Assembly: GCA_027620015.1 (NCBI GenBank)
Contig: JAQCGH010000018.1
Location: forward strand, 1 to 35,345
Reading direction: 5' to 3'
DNA: 35,345 bases
Source of the DNA: Cyanobacteriota bacterium
Lineage (GTDB): Bacteria > Cyanobacteriota > Cyanobacteriia > PCC-6307 > Cyanobiaceae
Shown: in pieces, positions 17,683 to 25,955 of the stretch
How the letters are laid out: the number at the start of each line of letters is the position of its first letter
Numbering within the stretch: position 1 is the first letter of the stretch
The notes under the pieces: generated by a model
The model's database searches: none
Seen by the model: the letters and a program-made list of their open reading frames with translations, nothing else
Told to the model about the DNA's origin: nothing
Program-made: the position numbers and the translations under genes

Positions 17683-18254
17683 TAGGCGTCCTGCATTTCG
17701 TAGAAATCTGGTTGCACGTAGTCCTTGCGCATCGGGAAGCCTTTCCAGTCTTCCGGCATCAACAGCCGTTTGGGATGGGGATGGCCAGCAAACTGAATTC
17801 CATACATGTCAAAAGTCTCCCTCTCCTGCCAGTCGGCACCGCGGAACAGGCCATAAAGAGTGGGAATGGTGAGATCGCCGTCGCGCTTAAGAAATACCTT
17901 GATGCGCACTTCTTCAGGGGCTTCTCCCGGGGGCATCACTCCAGCAGTACTGCGATCTGAAAGGGCTGCCAGCTTGATCAGGTTGTAGAAGCTGACCAAG
18001 CGGCCACCGGCCCCTTCGTCGTAGCCCCCTTGGCATTGCAGGTAATCGAAACCTTGGCTTTTGAGGGCCGTAGCGATTACGGGCAAAAACACCGCTTCCA
18101 CGCCGATCATTTCGATGCCGAGATGGTCGCGGCCAAGCGCAACATGATCGAACCCCTGGCTGCAAAGCCAGCTGCCAACCGCGCCTGGAGCTGGGGTTTC
18201 AAGCGCCGTGCTGCTGGCGTCGCCGCCGGCGTTGGTTTGGAATGAGTCAGGCAT
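17679..18254 (-). CDS. ndhJ: NAD(P)H-quinone oxidoreductase subunit J
   Basis: Subunit of the hydrophilic arm of the thylakoid NDH-1 complex, which takes electrons from ferredoxin for cyclic flow and respiration. The 191-residue protein carries the 30-kDa subunit signature: [43 protein letters not shown], and a C-terminal [13 protein letters not shown]. The ATG at 18254 is preferred, since upstream codons read out of ndhK in another frame. It is the last gene of ndhC-ndhK-ndhJ, 20 bases after ndhK. Confidence 0.95.
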   Translation of the reverse strand: MPDSFQTNAGGDASSTALETPAPGAVGSWLCSQGFDHVALGRDHLGIEMIGVEAVFLPVIATALKSQGFDYLQCQGGYDEGAGGRLVSFYNLIKLAALSDRSTAGVMPPGEAPEEVRIKVFLKRDGDLTIPTLYGLFRGADWQERETFDMYGIQFAGHPHPKRLLMPEDWKGFPMRKDYVQPDFYEMQDAY

Positions 18255-18274
18255 AGCGGGCGTGGAGGTGGTGC

Positions 18275-18997
18275 TCAGGCTTCGACTGGAGCAGGGATGG
18301 CCGCAGCTGGTGCGGGCATGGGAAGGGAGCTGGCGGCGGTTAGGGCCTGCCTTTGGGTTTCGGCCGCTAGGTATTGGCCATTCACGATCGGAGCCACCGC
18401 TTTCATCTGGTGAGAGACCGTGCAATAGCGGTGAGATTGCTGCAGGTTGCCGCGCTCGACCAAGGCTTCGTTGCCCACCTTTTTACGCAGCTTGATCACC
18501 GCATCAAAGATTGCTTCCGGGCGAGGAGGGCAGCCGGGCAGGTACAGATCTACTGGAATCAACTTGTCCACGCCCCGCACGGCGGTGGTGGAATCGGCGG
18601 AAAACATGCCGCCCGTGATGGTGCAAGCGCCCATGGCGATCACATATTTCGGCTCCGGCATCTGCTCATAGAGACGCACCAGGGCAGGGGCCATTTTCAT
18701 GGTCACCGTGCCGGCCACGATCAGCAGGTCTGCCTGGCGTGGACTGGAGCGGGGCACTAGACCAAAACGGTCGAAATCGAAGCGGGAGCCAATAAGGGCA
18801 GCAAATTCGATGAAGCAGCAAGCCGTGCCGTAAAGCAGGGGCCAGAGACTCGAGAGGCGCGCCCAGTTGTGAATGTCATCCAAAGTGGTGAGGATCACAT
18901 TTTCGGAGAGATCTGAGGTGATCGTTGGCGTGCCAACCGGGTTGCAGCTAGCCGCCCGCAGCTCCTTTAAAGCTTCTATTGAGGATGTGTTGGTCAT
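18275..18997 (-). CDS. ndhK: NAD(P)H-quinone oxidoreductase subunit K
   Basis: Carries the N2-type [4Fe-4S] cluster nearest the quinone site in NDH-1. The 240-residue protein has the four expected ligands: adjacent Cys60-Cys61 in [10 protein letters not shown], Cys125 in [10 protein letters not shown] and Cys156 in YLPGCPPRP. The C-terminal 50 residues are alanine/proline-rich and variable in the family. The ATG at 18997 follows the ndhC stop by 4 bases and is preferred to one at 19015 that would overlap ndhC. Confidence 0.96.
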   Translation of the reverse strand: MTNTSSIEALKELRAASCNPVGTPTITSDLSENVILTTLDDIHNWARLSSLWPLLYGTACCFIEFAALIGSRFDFDRFGLVPRSSPRQADLLIVAGTVTMKMAPALVRLYEQMPEPKYVIAMGACTITGGMFSADSTTAVRGVDKLIPVDLYLPGCPPRPEAIFDAVIKLRKKVGNEALVERGNLQQSHRYCTVSHQMKAVAPIVNGQYLAAETQRQALTAASSLPMPAPAAAIPAPVEA

Positions 18998-19001
18998 GGG
19001 T

Positions 19002-19364
19002 TCAGCTCCACTCAAGGGCGCCTTTGCGCCAGGCGTAGGCGAGGGCCACTACCAGGATGGCGATGAAGATAAGGGCTTCGATAAAGGCCAGCAGGCCAAG
19101 GCGGTGGAAGGCCACGGCCCAGGGGTAAAGAAACACGGTCTCCACGTCAAAGATGACGAAGACCAAGGCAAACATGTAATAGCGGATATTAAATTGAATC
19201 CAGGCGCCGCCAATCGGCTCCATGCCCGATTCGTAGGTGAGCTCGCGCTCCCCTTTGCGGCTCTGGGGTGAAAGCAGCTTGTTGGCCACCAACGCCAGCA
19301 CGGGCACAGCCGCAGAAATCAGCAGGAAGCCAACAAAAGCGTCGTAGCCGGAGAGCACGAACAT
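19002..19364 (-). CDS. ndhC: NAD(P)H-quinone oxidoreductase subunit 3
   Basis: Small membrane subunit of NDH-1 near the quinone channel. The 120-residue protein, the usual family length, has three hydrophobic helices and the loop signature [20 protein letters not shown], followed by [19 protein letters not shown]. An ATG at 19373 would add three residues; the one at 19364 gives the family start [14 protein letters not shown]. It heads ndhC-ndhK-ndhJ and is divergent from rubA, with 92 bases between start codons that must hold both promoters. Confidence 0.95.
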   Translation of the reverse strand: MFVLSGYDAFVGFLLISAAVPVLALVANKLLSPQSRKGERELTYESGMEPIGGAWIQFNIRYYMFALVFVIFDVETVFLYPWAVAFHRLGLLAFIEALIFIAILVVALAYAWRKGALEWS

Positions 19365-19456
19365 CCGAGCCATACCAACTTGTTAGCCATTCTGGCATCT
19401 GTGCCCGGGCCTTGGGGTTGCACCGATAAAGTGGCCGAACCACCTGAAGCCCAGGG
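19365..19456. promoter_or_regulatory. Divergent control region between ndhC and rubA
   Basis: This 92-base gap separates the starts of the ndhCKJ and rubA-ycf48 transcripts, so it should contain promoters for both. I see a TTGCAC hexamer at about 19418-19423 reading toward rubA, but no good -10 element at normal spacing. The assignment rests on gene order, not on a recognised motif. Confidence 0.45.
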
Positions 19457-19897
19457 ATGACTTCTGATCAAGTGCCTGGGCCACAGCCCGAAGACGGCGA
19501 AATTGCCGATTCCAGCGTGGTAATTGAGGCTGAGCCAGCCCCTCAACAGCAAGAGGAGCTGTCAGTTAATCCAGTCGACGATCCAGATACGCACCGATTT
19601 GAATGCCGCAGCTGCGGTTTCGTTTACGACCCGGATGAGGGGATCCGCAAGTTGGCTATCGCTCCCGGCACGCCTTTTGCCCAGCTTGATCCGATCGGCT
19701 TCCGCTGCCCCGTTTGCCGAAGTCGGGTTGGAGCCTTTAAAGACATTGGGCCCCGCAACAAGCCCAGCGGCTTTGAAGAAAACCTCAACTTTGGCTTGGG
19801 CGTCAACAGGCTCACCCCAGGCCAGAAGAATGTATTGATCTTCGGGAGCTTCGCTTTGGCATTTGCATTTTTCCTCTCCCTTTACTCCTTGCGCTGA
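19457..19897 (+). CDS. rubA: Membrane-anchored rubredoxin RubA
   Basis: Thylakoid rubredoxin needed for photosystem assembly in cyanobacteria and plants. The 146-residue protein has an acidic, low-complexity N terminus. The rubredoxin iron site is Cys50-x2-Cys53 and Cys84-x2-Cys87 in ECRSCGFVYDPDEG and FRCPVCRSR. A C-terminal membrane helix lies at about 126-145. Its stop and the ycf48 start overlap as TGATG, and the neighbours are photosystem II genes, the conserved order in cyanobacteria. The ATG at 19457 lies 93 bases from ndhC. Confidence 0.94.
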   Translation: MTSDQVPGPQPEDGEIADSSVVIEAEPAPQQQEELSVNPVDDPDTHRFECRSCGFVYDPDEGIRKLAIAPGTPFAQLDPIGFRCPVCRSRVGAFKDIGPRNKPSGFEENLNFGLGVNRLTPGQKNVLIFGSFALAFAFFLSLYSLR

Positions 19898-20931
19898 TGA
19901 CCAGTCTCCTCTTGTTCCGCCAGCTTCAGGCATTAACGCTGCCCTTACTACGGCCCCTGATCAGCTTGCTCCTCGTTGCTGGGCTGGGCTTTGGCCTCTC
20001 CGGTTGTGTCACGACCGGGTTGCCTGTGGCAGCCGCCAGCCCATGGCAAGCAGTGCCTTTGGCCACCAAGGCCAACCCCCTGGATGTTGCCTTCACCGAT
20101 GACCGCCACGGCTTCTTGGTGGGTAGCAACAGGCTGATCCTTGAAACCAACGACGGTGGTGCTAGCTGGGCCGAGCGTGCTCTCGATCTGCCGGAAGAGG
20201 AAAACTTCCGTTTGATCAGCCTTGATTTCCGCGGCGATGAGGGCTGGATTGCCGGCCAGCCTGGTTTGTTGCTGCACACCACTGACGGCGGCCAAAACTG
20301 GAGCCGTCTATTTCTAGATACCAAGCTGCCTGGTGAGCCTTACTTGATCACGGCCCTGGGGCCAAATCAGGCTGAGCTGGCTACCAATGTGGGTGCGATC
20401 TATCAAACCGCTGATGGGGGCACGAATTGGCAAGCCGATGTGGATGATGCAGCAGGGGCCGTAAGGGAGTTGCGCCGCTTTGACGATGGTCGTTATGTAA
20501 GCGTTAGTGGACTGGGCAACTTCTTTTCCACTTGGAAGCCAGGGGATGGGACCTGGCAGCCTCACCAACGGATGAGCAGCCAGCGGCTTCAGTCGATGGG
20601 TTTCCAGCCTGATGGTTCCCTCTGGATGCTGGCCCGGGGGGCCCAGATTCGCTTCAACCCAGATGTCAGCAACGTTGAGGAGTGGGGCAAGGCGGTGGTG
20701 CCGATCACGAATGGCTTCGGTTATCTCGACATGGCCTGGGCTCCTGATGGCTCGATCTGGACTGGGGGAGGCAGCGGCACCTTGCTGATGTCGAGCGATG
20801 CTGGCAAAAGCTGGCAGAAGGATCCGGTGGGCGCCCAGCAGCCCTCCAACTTCACCCGCATCAGCTTCAAGTCAGATGGCAAGGGCTTCGTGCTTGGTGA
20901 ACGGGGTTCCCTGCTGCGCTGGGTGGGCTGA
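19897..20931 (+). CDS. ycf48: Photosystem II assembly factor Ycf48 (HCF136)
   Basis: Lumenal chaperone that stabilises newly made D1 and the early photosystem II reaction centre. The 344-residue precursor has a hydrophobic signal ending in a lipobox GLSGC, so Cys37 is probably lipidated. The mature part is a seven-bladed beta-propeller; several blade motifs are visible, such as ETNDGGASW, TTDGGQNW, TADGGTNW and SSDAGKSW. It ends FVLGERGSLLRWVG, as usual. It is coupled to rubA by a TGATG overlap. psbE starts 109 bases downstream. Confidence 0.95.
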   Translation: MTSLLLFRQLQALTLPLLRPLISLLLVAGLGFGLSGCVTTGLPVAAASPWQAVPLATKANPLDVAFTDDRHGFLVGSNRLILETNDGGASWAERALDLPEEENFRLISLDFRGDEGWIAGQPGLLLHTTDGGQNWSRLFLDTKLPGEPYLITALGPNQAELATNVGAIYQTADGGTNWQADVDDAAGAVRELRRFDDGRYVSVSGLGNFFSTWKPGDGTWQPHQRMSSQRLQSMGFQPDGSLWMLARGAQIRFNPDVSNVEEWGKAVVPITNGFGYLDMAWAPDGSIWTGGGSGTLLMSSDAGKSWQKDPVGAQQPSNFTRISFKSDGKGFVLGERGSLLRWVG

Positions 20932-21040
20932 TTCAGCCCCGTCCTGCTGCTGCGGCCGCCAACTTCTGTAACCAAGAGACCGTTTCGGCCCCGCCCTTCC
21001 CCGCTCACCCTTAAGCTCATAAAGCTGAACGCTTGTCGCT

Positions 21041-21289
21041 ATGGCTGCCGGCTCAACTGGAGAACGCCCGTTCTTCGAGATCATCACGAGCATTCGTTAC
21101 TGGGTAATCCACGCGGTTACCCTGCCTGCCATCTTTTTGGCCGGTTTCATGTTTGTGTCTACGGGCCTGGCCTATGACGCTTTTGGAACCCCTCGCCCCG
21201 ACGCCTATTTTCAGGCTCAGGAGAGTAAGGCTCCAGTGGTGAGTAGGCGCTACGAGGGCAAGACCCAACTTGACCAGCGCTTGAAATAA
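21041..21289 (+). CDS. psbE: Cytochrome b559 alpha subunit
   Basis: Binds one side of the cytochrome b559 heme in photosystem II. The 82-residue protein has the heme ligand His24 in [14 protein letters not shown], one membrane helix and the long lumenal tail ending KTQLDQRLK. Length and sequence are canonical. It opens the psbE-psbF-psbL-psbJ operon. The 109 bases upstream must contain its promoter, although I see no clear -35/-10 pair there. Confidence 0.98.
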   Translation: MAAGSTGERPFFEIITSIRYWVIHAVTLPAIFLAGFMFVSTGLAYDAFGTPRPDAYFQAQESKAPVVSRRYEGKTQLDQRLK

Positions 21290-21292
21290 GCC

Positions 21293-21430
21293 ATGACCCA
21301 AGCACCTGTTTCCACCACACCCCGCAACTATCCGATCTTCACAGTTCGGTGGCTGTCGGTGCATGCCCTCGGCGTTCCCACGGTCTTTTTCCTTGGATGT
21401 CTTGCGGCTATGCAATTTGTTCGCCGCTGA
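21293..21430 (+). CDS. psbF: Cytochrome b559 beta subunit
   Basis: Partner of PsbE; the two supply one heme histidine each. The 45-residue protein reads through [20 protein letters not shown], with heme ligand His24, and ends AAMQFVRR. It begins 3 bases after the psbE stop. Small size and exact family features leave little doubt. Confidence 0.97.
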   Translation: MTQAPVSTTPRNYPIFTVRWLSVHALGVPTVFFLGCLAAMQFVRR

Positions 21431-21451
21431 GTCGGTAATTGCTCGTCAGCC

Positions 21452-21571
21452 ATGCAACGCTCTCCAAACCCTAATAACTTGCCGGTTGAACTAAACCGCA
21501 CCAGCTTGTTTTTGGGCTTGCTATTCGTATTTACGATCGGCATTCTTTTTTCTAGCTATTTCTTTAACTGA
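21452..21571 (+). CDS. psbL: Photosystem II protein L
   Basis: Small single-helix subunit at the photosystem II dimer interface, needed for quinone function. The 39-residue protein contains [20 protein letters not shown] and ends SSYFFN, the family signature. It begins 21 bases after psbF. Confidence 0.97.
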   Translation: MQRSPNPNNLPVELNRTSLFLGLLFVFTIGILFSSYFFN

Positions 21572-21601
21572 CCACTCTTCACCTAATCCGGAGAGCTCCC
21601 G

Positions 21602-21802
21602 ATGAGCGGCAAGAAGTCCAACCTCCCTGATGGCCGGATTCCAGATCGTCTGCCTGACGGTCGTCCAGCCGTTGCTTGGCGCTCGCGCTGGACTGAAGGA
21701 GTTTTGCCTCTATGGCTGGTTGCAACCGCTGGCGGGATGGCAGTTATTTTTGTGGTTGGGCTGTTCTTCTATGGCTCATACGTGGGCATTGGTTCAGCCT
21801 GA
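21602..21802 (+). CDS. psbJ: Photosystem II protein J
   Basis: Single-helix photosystem II subunit near the plastoquinone exit. The 66-residue protein ends with the family helix [19 protein letters not shown] and then [16 protein letters not shown]. The N-terminal part includes [17 protein letters not shown] sequence lies about 8 bases before the ATG at 21602. It closes the psbEFLJ operon. Confidence 0.96.
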   Translation: MSGKKSNLPDGRIPDRLPDGRPAVAWRSRWTEGVLPLWLVATAGGMAVIFVVGLFFYGSYVGIGSA

Positions 21803-21834
21803 GTTAAATTTAAGTCGCGACAGCAATTCCCTAC

Positions 21835-21858
21835 AGGACTGTGGTTTTCGACAGTTCT
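21835..21858. terminator. Hairpin after psbJ, possible weak terminator
   Basis: AGGACTGT (21835-21842) pairs with ACAGTTCT (21851-21858) across an 8-base loop, with one G-U pair. A T-rich stretch CTTTCTTT follows after a short gap. This lies between the photosystem II operon and the lipid A block and could separate the two transcripts. The stem is short and there is no clean U-run, so the call is tentative. Confidence 0.4.
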
Positions 21859-21886
21859 CTAGGGCTTTCTTTGATGGGTCGTTTAG

Positions 21887-22534
21887 GTGAGAAAACGAAC
21901 CCTGCTCAATAACCGACTTTTGTCCAGTCTTGCAGGGGCTGTGCTCAATGGCTACGCAGAGCTGGTTTTTCGTACCTCGCGGATCCGCATTCAGGCCCAT
22001 CCCGACACTTTTCAGTTGGTTCGGGAGCAGGGGGCCGTAATTTATGCCTTCTGGCACCGCCACGCTTTTTTCATATCGCTATTGCGTCGCTTTGATAGGC
22101 GCCGAGTGGCAGTGCTTATCAGCAGCCATCGGGATGGTCAGATCGTTGCCGTGGCAGTCCGTTTACGCGGCATGGAGGTGGTAGAGGGCTCCTCCACCCG
22201 TGGTGGCCTGCAGGCTTATCGCTCCTTGCGCCGGGCGCTGCAGCAATGCCAGCCTGTTTGTATCACCCCAGATGGGCCAAAGGGCCCCGCAGAGGTTGTA
22301 AAAATTGGGGTAATTAATCTTGCCCAGCAATCGGGCTGCCCGATTGTGGCGGTTTCTGTGTCCTGTTCCCGCAGTCTTCGCCTGCGATCCTGGGATCAAT
22401 CAGTGTTGCCCTTGCCCCTGTCGCGGCTGGTTATGCAGCTAGGCGAGCCGCTGTGGCTACACAACGGCTCGCCGGATTGCCAGGAACTTTTGGCGGAGCG
22501 ATTGCGTCAGGAGGCCCGACTGGCTGCCGAGTGA
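21887..22534 (+). CDS. DUF374-type lysophospholipid/lipid A acyltransferase homologue
   Basis: Probably transfers an acyl chain to a lipid. The 215-residue protein has an N-terminal hydrophobic part, the segment VIYAFWHRHAFFISLL, then ISSHRDGQIVAVAVRLRGME, SSTRGGLQAYRSL and CITPDGPKGPAEVVKIGVIN, the hallmarks of the DUF374 family. That family includes LpxJ-type late acyltransferases of lipid A in Epsilonproteobacteria. Its place directly before waaA, lpxK and lpxB supports a lipid A substrate; this is inferred. The GTG at 21887 is the only reasonable start. The stop is inside a 4-base overlap with the waaA start. Confidence 0.82.
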   Translation: MRKRTLLNNRLLSSLAGAVLNGYAELVFRTSRIRIQAHPDTFQLVREQGAVIYAFWHRHAFFISLLRRFDRRRVAVLISSHRDGQIVAVAVRLRGMEVVEGSSTRGGLQAYRSLRRALQQCQPVCITPDGPKGPAEVVKIGVINLAQQSGCPIVAVSVSCSRSLRLRSWDQSVLPLPLSRLVMQLGEPLWLHNGSPDCQELLAERLRQEARLAAE

Positions 22535-23805
22535 CTGTGAAGCGCGCTCAGGCCATGTTGCTGCTGGGGCTCTATCGGTTGCTTTCCCTTGGGCTGACCC
22601 CGCTTTGGCTGATGTTGTTACTGGTCCGCCTGGCCCAGGACAAGGAGGATCACCGCAGGCTGGGGGAGCGACTGGGCTGGCCCAGTCGCCGCCGCCCAGC
22701 TGGGCCTTTGCTGTGGTTTCACGCTGCCAGTGTGGGCGAACTCAACAGCCTGCTGCCCGTATTACGAGCGCTGGGGCAGGTCACTGGAGCCCCAGTGCTG
22801 CTGGTGACCACGGTGACACGCACCTCAGCCGCCCTGGCCGGCCGGGTGCTTCCGCCAGCTGCGATTCACCAATACGTGCCCATAGATAATTGGTTGGCCA
22901 TGTTGCCTTTTCGCTGCTACTGGCGGCCCTGCCTGGGGGTATTGGCGGAGTCGGAGCTCTGGCCTGAGCTGGTGCAGGCGATGCCCCATCTGCACTTGAT
23001 AAATGCCCGTATGAGCCAGCGCTCCTACCTGCGGCACCGGCGCATTCCTGCTTATGCCAGCTGGTTGCTGGCGCGGGTGGAGGTATGCCTTGCCCAGTCC
23101 CAGGCCGATGCCGAGCGCTTTAAGCGCCTTGGTGCCCGCGATGTGCGCTCCCTTGGCTCCACCAAGCTCGATGCTGATCCGCCGCCGGTCAATAGCGTTC
23201 ACCTAGAGCTCTTGCAGCAGGTGTTTGCCGGTAGGTCAGTGCTACTGCTGGCCAGCAGCCATGCCGGTGAAGAGAGGCAATGGCTTGAGGCCTGGCTGGA
23301 AAACATGCCGATGCAGCGCCCATTTGGACTGCTGTTGGCACCGCGCCATCCCCAGCGGGCCCCAGAGGTGCTTGCTCAGGCCCTGGAGCGGGGCTTGTCG
23401 GCGGCGCTCTGGAGTGATCTGCGCTGCGGGGGCTTGGCTCCGAACCTCGATGTGCTGGTGGCCGATGTAATTGGCGAGATGGGCACCTGGATTAGCGCAG
23501 CGGCAGCAGTGGTGATGGGTGGCAGTTTTTGTCCTCAGGGCCGGGTCCTTGGTGGCCAAAACCCCTTAGAGCCTGTGGCCCTGGGGCGTCCCGTGCTCTG
23601 CGGCCCCGACATGGCTAATTTTTCTGACCTGCTGGAGCCTCTGCAGGCAGCTGGCTGCCTGCAGCAGTGCGCTGACGTGGCAGCAACTCTCGCGGCTGCC
23701 CTGCCCCTGCTGGTTCAGCCATTGCCGCCGCGGGATGGGAAGAGGGTGGAATTACGAGGCCCGTCCGAATTGCTGGTTTCATTGCTGCTGAAGCAGTGCC
23801 GCTGA
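22531..23805 (+). CDS. waaA: 3-deoxy-D-manno-octulosonic acid (Kdo) transferase
   Basis: Adds Kdo from CMP-Kdo to lipid A at the inner membrane. From the GTG at 22531 it has 424 residues, the family norm. After a hydrophobic N-terminal helix come WFHAASVGELNSLLPVLRAL with the likely catalytic Glu70, then ESELWPEL, NARMSQRSYLRH, LLASSHAGEE and the C-terminal GGQNPLEPVALGRPVLCGP. The start is chosen for the GTGA overlap with the acyltransferase stop; GTG 22537 and ATG 22555 are alternatives. lpxK follows 4 bases on. Presence of this gene argues for Kdo in the LPS core, which published structures of some marine Synechococcus lack. Confidence 0.92.
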   Translation: MTVKRAQAMLLLGLYRLLSLGLTPLWLMLLLVRLAQDKEDHRRLGERLGWPSRRRPAGPLLWFHAASVGELNSLLPVLRALGQVTGAPVLLVTTVTRTSAALAGRVLPPAAIHQYVPIDNWLAMLPFRCYWRPCLGVLAESELWPELVQAMPHLHLINARMSQRSYLRHRRIPAYASWLLARVEVCLAQSQADAERFKRLGARDVRSLGSTKLDADPPPVNSVHLELLQQVFAGRSVLLLASSHAGEERQWLEAWLENMPMQRPFGLLLAPRHPQRAPEVLAQALERGLSAALWSDLRCGGLAPNLDVLVADVIGEMGTWISAAAAVVMGGSFCPQGRVLGGQNPLEPVALGRPVLCGPDMANFSDLLEPLQAAGCLQQCADVAATLAAALPLLVQPLPPRDGKRVELRGPSELLVSLLLKQCR

Positions 23806-23809
23806 TTAG

Positions 23810-24829
23810 ATGCCACTAGCTACGCCCCGTTTTTGGTATCAGCGCCGTCGCAGCTGGCAGGCCTGGCTTCTTTATCCCCTGGGCTGGCTTTATGGCTGCG
23901 CCGTGACCCTGCACCGGTGCAGCACCCTCCGCTGGCGTTGTTCGGTGCCGGTGCTCTCGATCGGCAATCTCACACTGGGGGGCACGGGCAAGACCCCCCT
24001 GGGGATTGCCTTGGCCAAGGGCCTTGAGGAGCGGGGCTGGCGGGTGGCGGTGCTGCTGCGGGGCTACGGAGCCCGGAGGCGCAGCTCGTGCCAAGTTTCT
24101 GCGACTAGTCCCTGCGCTGAGGTGGGAGATGAGGCACTGGAGTATGCCCAAAGCCTTGGGGCTGGTGTGGCCTGGGTGGGCTCGAACCGCTGCCAGAGCG
24201 CGGCGTTAGCGGTAGCCGCCGGGGCCACTGTGATCTTGCTGGACGATGGTTTGCAGCACTGGCGTTTGGGACGTGATTTGGACCTATCCCTGCTGGATAG
24301 TCAGCACGGGCTGGGAAACCGTCTGGTTTTTCCAGCTGGCCCCCTACGCGAGCCTCTGGATCAATTAGCCCGGGCGGATGGGCTTGTGTTCACCGGTGCA
24401 GAGCCTTTTGAGGCGTTGCCGCCTATCCCCTTGGGCTGGCCCAGCCACAAGCCACGGTTTGCCGTGCGCTTTTGTTTGCTGCCACCGCCCCAGCTCCAGC
24501 ACCAGCGTCTGGTGGCCTTCTGCGGTATCGGCTTGCCAGAGAAGTTTTTTTCGGCTCTGCGGGCTTGCGGGTTTCAGCTGGTGGCAACTGAATCCTTCCC
24601 AGATCACCACGTTTATGCTGAATCAGACTTGGAGTGCTTATTGGATTTGGCTGACGCCAACAGCGCACATTTGGTCACCACTGTTAAGGATGGGCAACGA
24701 CTGCCACACCGTTATCGCCATGTGGTGAGTTTGGTGCCTCTTCAGGTGGAAAGTACCAGTCTGGCTCCCTTACTGAATTGGCTGGATCAGCGTCTTGGTG
24801 CTCTTTCGGATGTTCGGTTCTATGGCTGA
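23810..24829 (+). CDS. lpxK: Tetraacyldisaccharide 4'-kinase
   Basis: Phosphorylates the 4' position of the lipid A disaccharide. The 339-residue protein has an N-terminal membrane-associated part, the P-loop segment SIGNLTLGGTGKTPLGIALA (P-loop at about 57-63), then LLRGYG, GDEALEYAQSLG, LLDDGLQHWRLGRDLDLSLL and the C-terminal VTTVKDGQRL. Order and length are those of LpxK. It ends in an 8-base overlap with lpxB (ATGGCTGA), so the two are probably translated together. Confidence 0.94.
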   Translation: MPLATPRFWYQRRRSWQAWLLYPLGWLYGCAVTLHRCSTLRWRCSVPVLSIGNLTLGGTGKTPLGIALAKGLEERGWRVAVLLRGYGARRRSSCQVSATSPCAEVGDEALEYAQSLGAGVAWVGSNRCQSAALAVAAGATVILLDDGLQHWRLGRDLDLSLLDSQHGLGNRLVFPAGPLREPLDQLARADGLVFTGAEPFEALPPIPLGWPSHKPRFAVRFCLLPPPQLQHQRLVAFCGIGLPEKFFSALRACGFQLVATESFPDHHVYAESDLECLLDLADANSAHLVTTVKDGQRLPHRYRHVVSLVPLQVESTSLAPLLNWLDQRLGALSDVRFYG

Positions 24830-25955
24830 GCTGGGACGGCGGAGAGTTTTATTTGTGGCAGGTGAGGCGTCTGGAGATCTACATGGAGGCTTCTTGGTGC
24901 GCGAGCTGCAGCGCCAAGTGCCTGGGGTAGAGATAGCGGGGGTGGGCGGTGACCAACTGCGCGCCTGCGGCATCGATATCCTGGCCGACGTGCGAGTGCT
25001 TTCTGCGGTTGGCTTGGTGGAGATCGTCAGTAGTCTTCGCCGCCACTATCGCGTGATGGAGTTGTTGAAGCATCAGATGGATAATTATCGACCGGATGTG
25101 GTGGTACTAGTTGACTATCCTGGCTTCAATATGTTTGTGGCTAAGGAGGCTAAGAAGCGCGGTATTCCTGTGTTTTTCTACATCGCGCCGCAGGTTTGGG
25201 CTTGGGGCCAGGGAAGGGCGAAAAAGATGGAGCGGCTAATTGAGCGCATGGCAGTAATTTTCCCGTTCGAGGAACCGATATTTAATGCCCATGGCCGCGA
25301 ATTTGCCCGCTATGTCGGCCACCCACTGGTCGATGAGCTTCAGGTCAGTTGCACCCAGGAGCAGACGCGTCTTCGCCATGGGTTATCACTAAATCAGCCC
25401 TTGCTTGTCTTGATGCCTGGCAGTCGCCTGGCTGAGGTGCGGATGCTGTTGCCAGCCATGCTGAAAGCAGCCAATCAACTTAAACTCGAAGGCTGGCAGG
25501 TCGTCCTACTTAAAGCTCCGACCATTGATCGCTCCTATTTGGAGCAGGCGATTGGTGGGGAGGCCCTGCCGGTTCCTTTGGTTCAAGGTGACGCCCACAA
25601 CCTGTTGCATGCTGCTGATGCTGGCGTGATCGCCTCTGGCACTGCCACGCTCGAGGCAGCTTTGCTTGGCTGTCCTCATGTGATTCTTTATCGCTTCTCC
25701 TGGCTTACTTATTTGATTGCCAGGTTGGTAATTGGTCGACGTTCTATGGGCTTGCCCAATGTCATTCTGGGTCGCCAGTTGTTTCCCGAGTTGGTTCAGA
25801 GGCATGTCACGGCTGACAAAATTGTGAGATCCCTGCGGAGCCTCGACCACAATCGGGACCTGTTTAATCAATCTGTTAAGGAGTTGCAGGCAACCATGGG
25901 CCCCCCAGGCGCATCCAGGCGAGCAGCGGATGAATTAGTGAGTTTGCTTAAGTGA
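24822..25955 (+). CDS. lpxB: Lipid-A-disaccharide synthase
   Basis: Condenses UDP-diacylglucosamine with lipid X to the disaccharide of lipid A. The 377-residue glycosyltransferase has FVAGEASGDLHGGFLVREL, VDYPGFNMFVAKEAKKRG, YIAPQVWAWGQGR, FPFEEPIF, LMPGSRLAEVRMLLPAML and the C-terminal SGTATLEAALLGCPHVILYR, then GLPNVILGRQLFPELVQ. The ATG at 24822 is inside the end of lpxK and is preferred to a TTG at 24795. Its stop overlaps the next gene as GTGA. The usual cyanobacterial lpxB is found with lpxA, fabZ, lpxC and lpxD; here it stands with late genes, so a second copy elsewhere is possible. Confidence 0.93.
   Translation: MAELGRRRVLFVAGEASGDLHGGFLVRELQRQVPGVEIAGVGGDQLRACGIDILADVRVLSAVGLVEIVSSLRRHYRVMELLKHQMDNYRPDVVVLVDYPGFNMFVAKEAKKRGIPVFFYIAPQVWAWGQGRAKKMERLIERMAVIFPFEEPIFNAHGREFARYVGHPLVDELQVSCTQEQTRLRHGLSLNQPLLVLMPGSRLAEVRMLLPAMLKAANQLKLEGWQVVLLKAPTIDRSYLEQAIGGEALPVPLVQGDAHNLLHAADAGVIASGTATLEAALLGCPHVILYRFSWLTYLIARLVIGRRSMGLPNVILGRQLFPELVQRHVTADKIVRSLRSLDHNRDLFNQSVKELQATMGPPGASRRAADELVSLLK

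Noticed and set aside
20932-21040. Promoter or riboswitch upstream of psbE
   Set aside because: A promoter must exist here, but I see no clear hexamer pair or stable structure that I could support.
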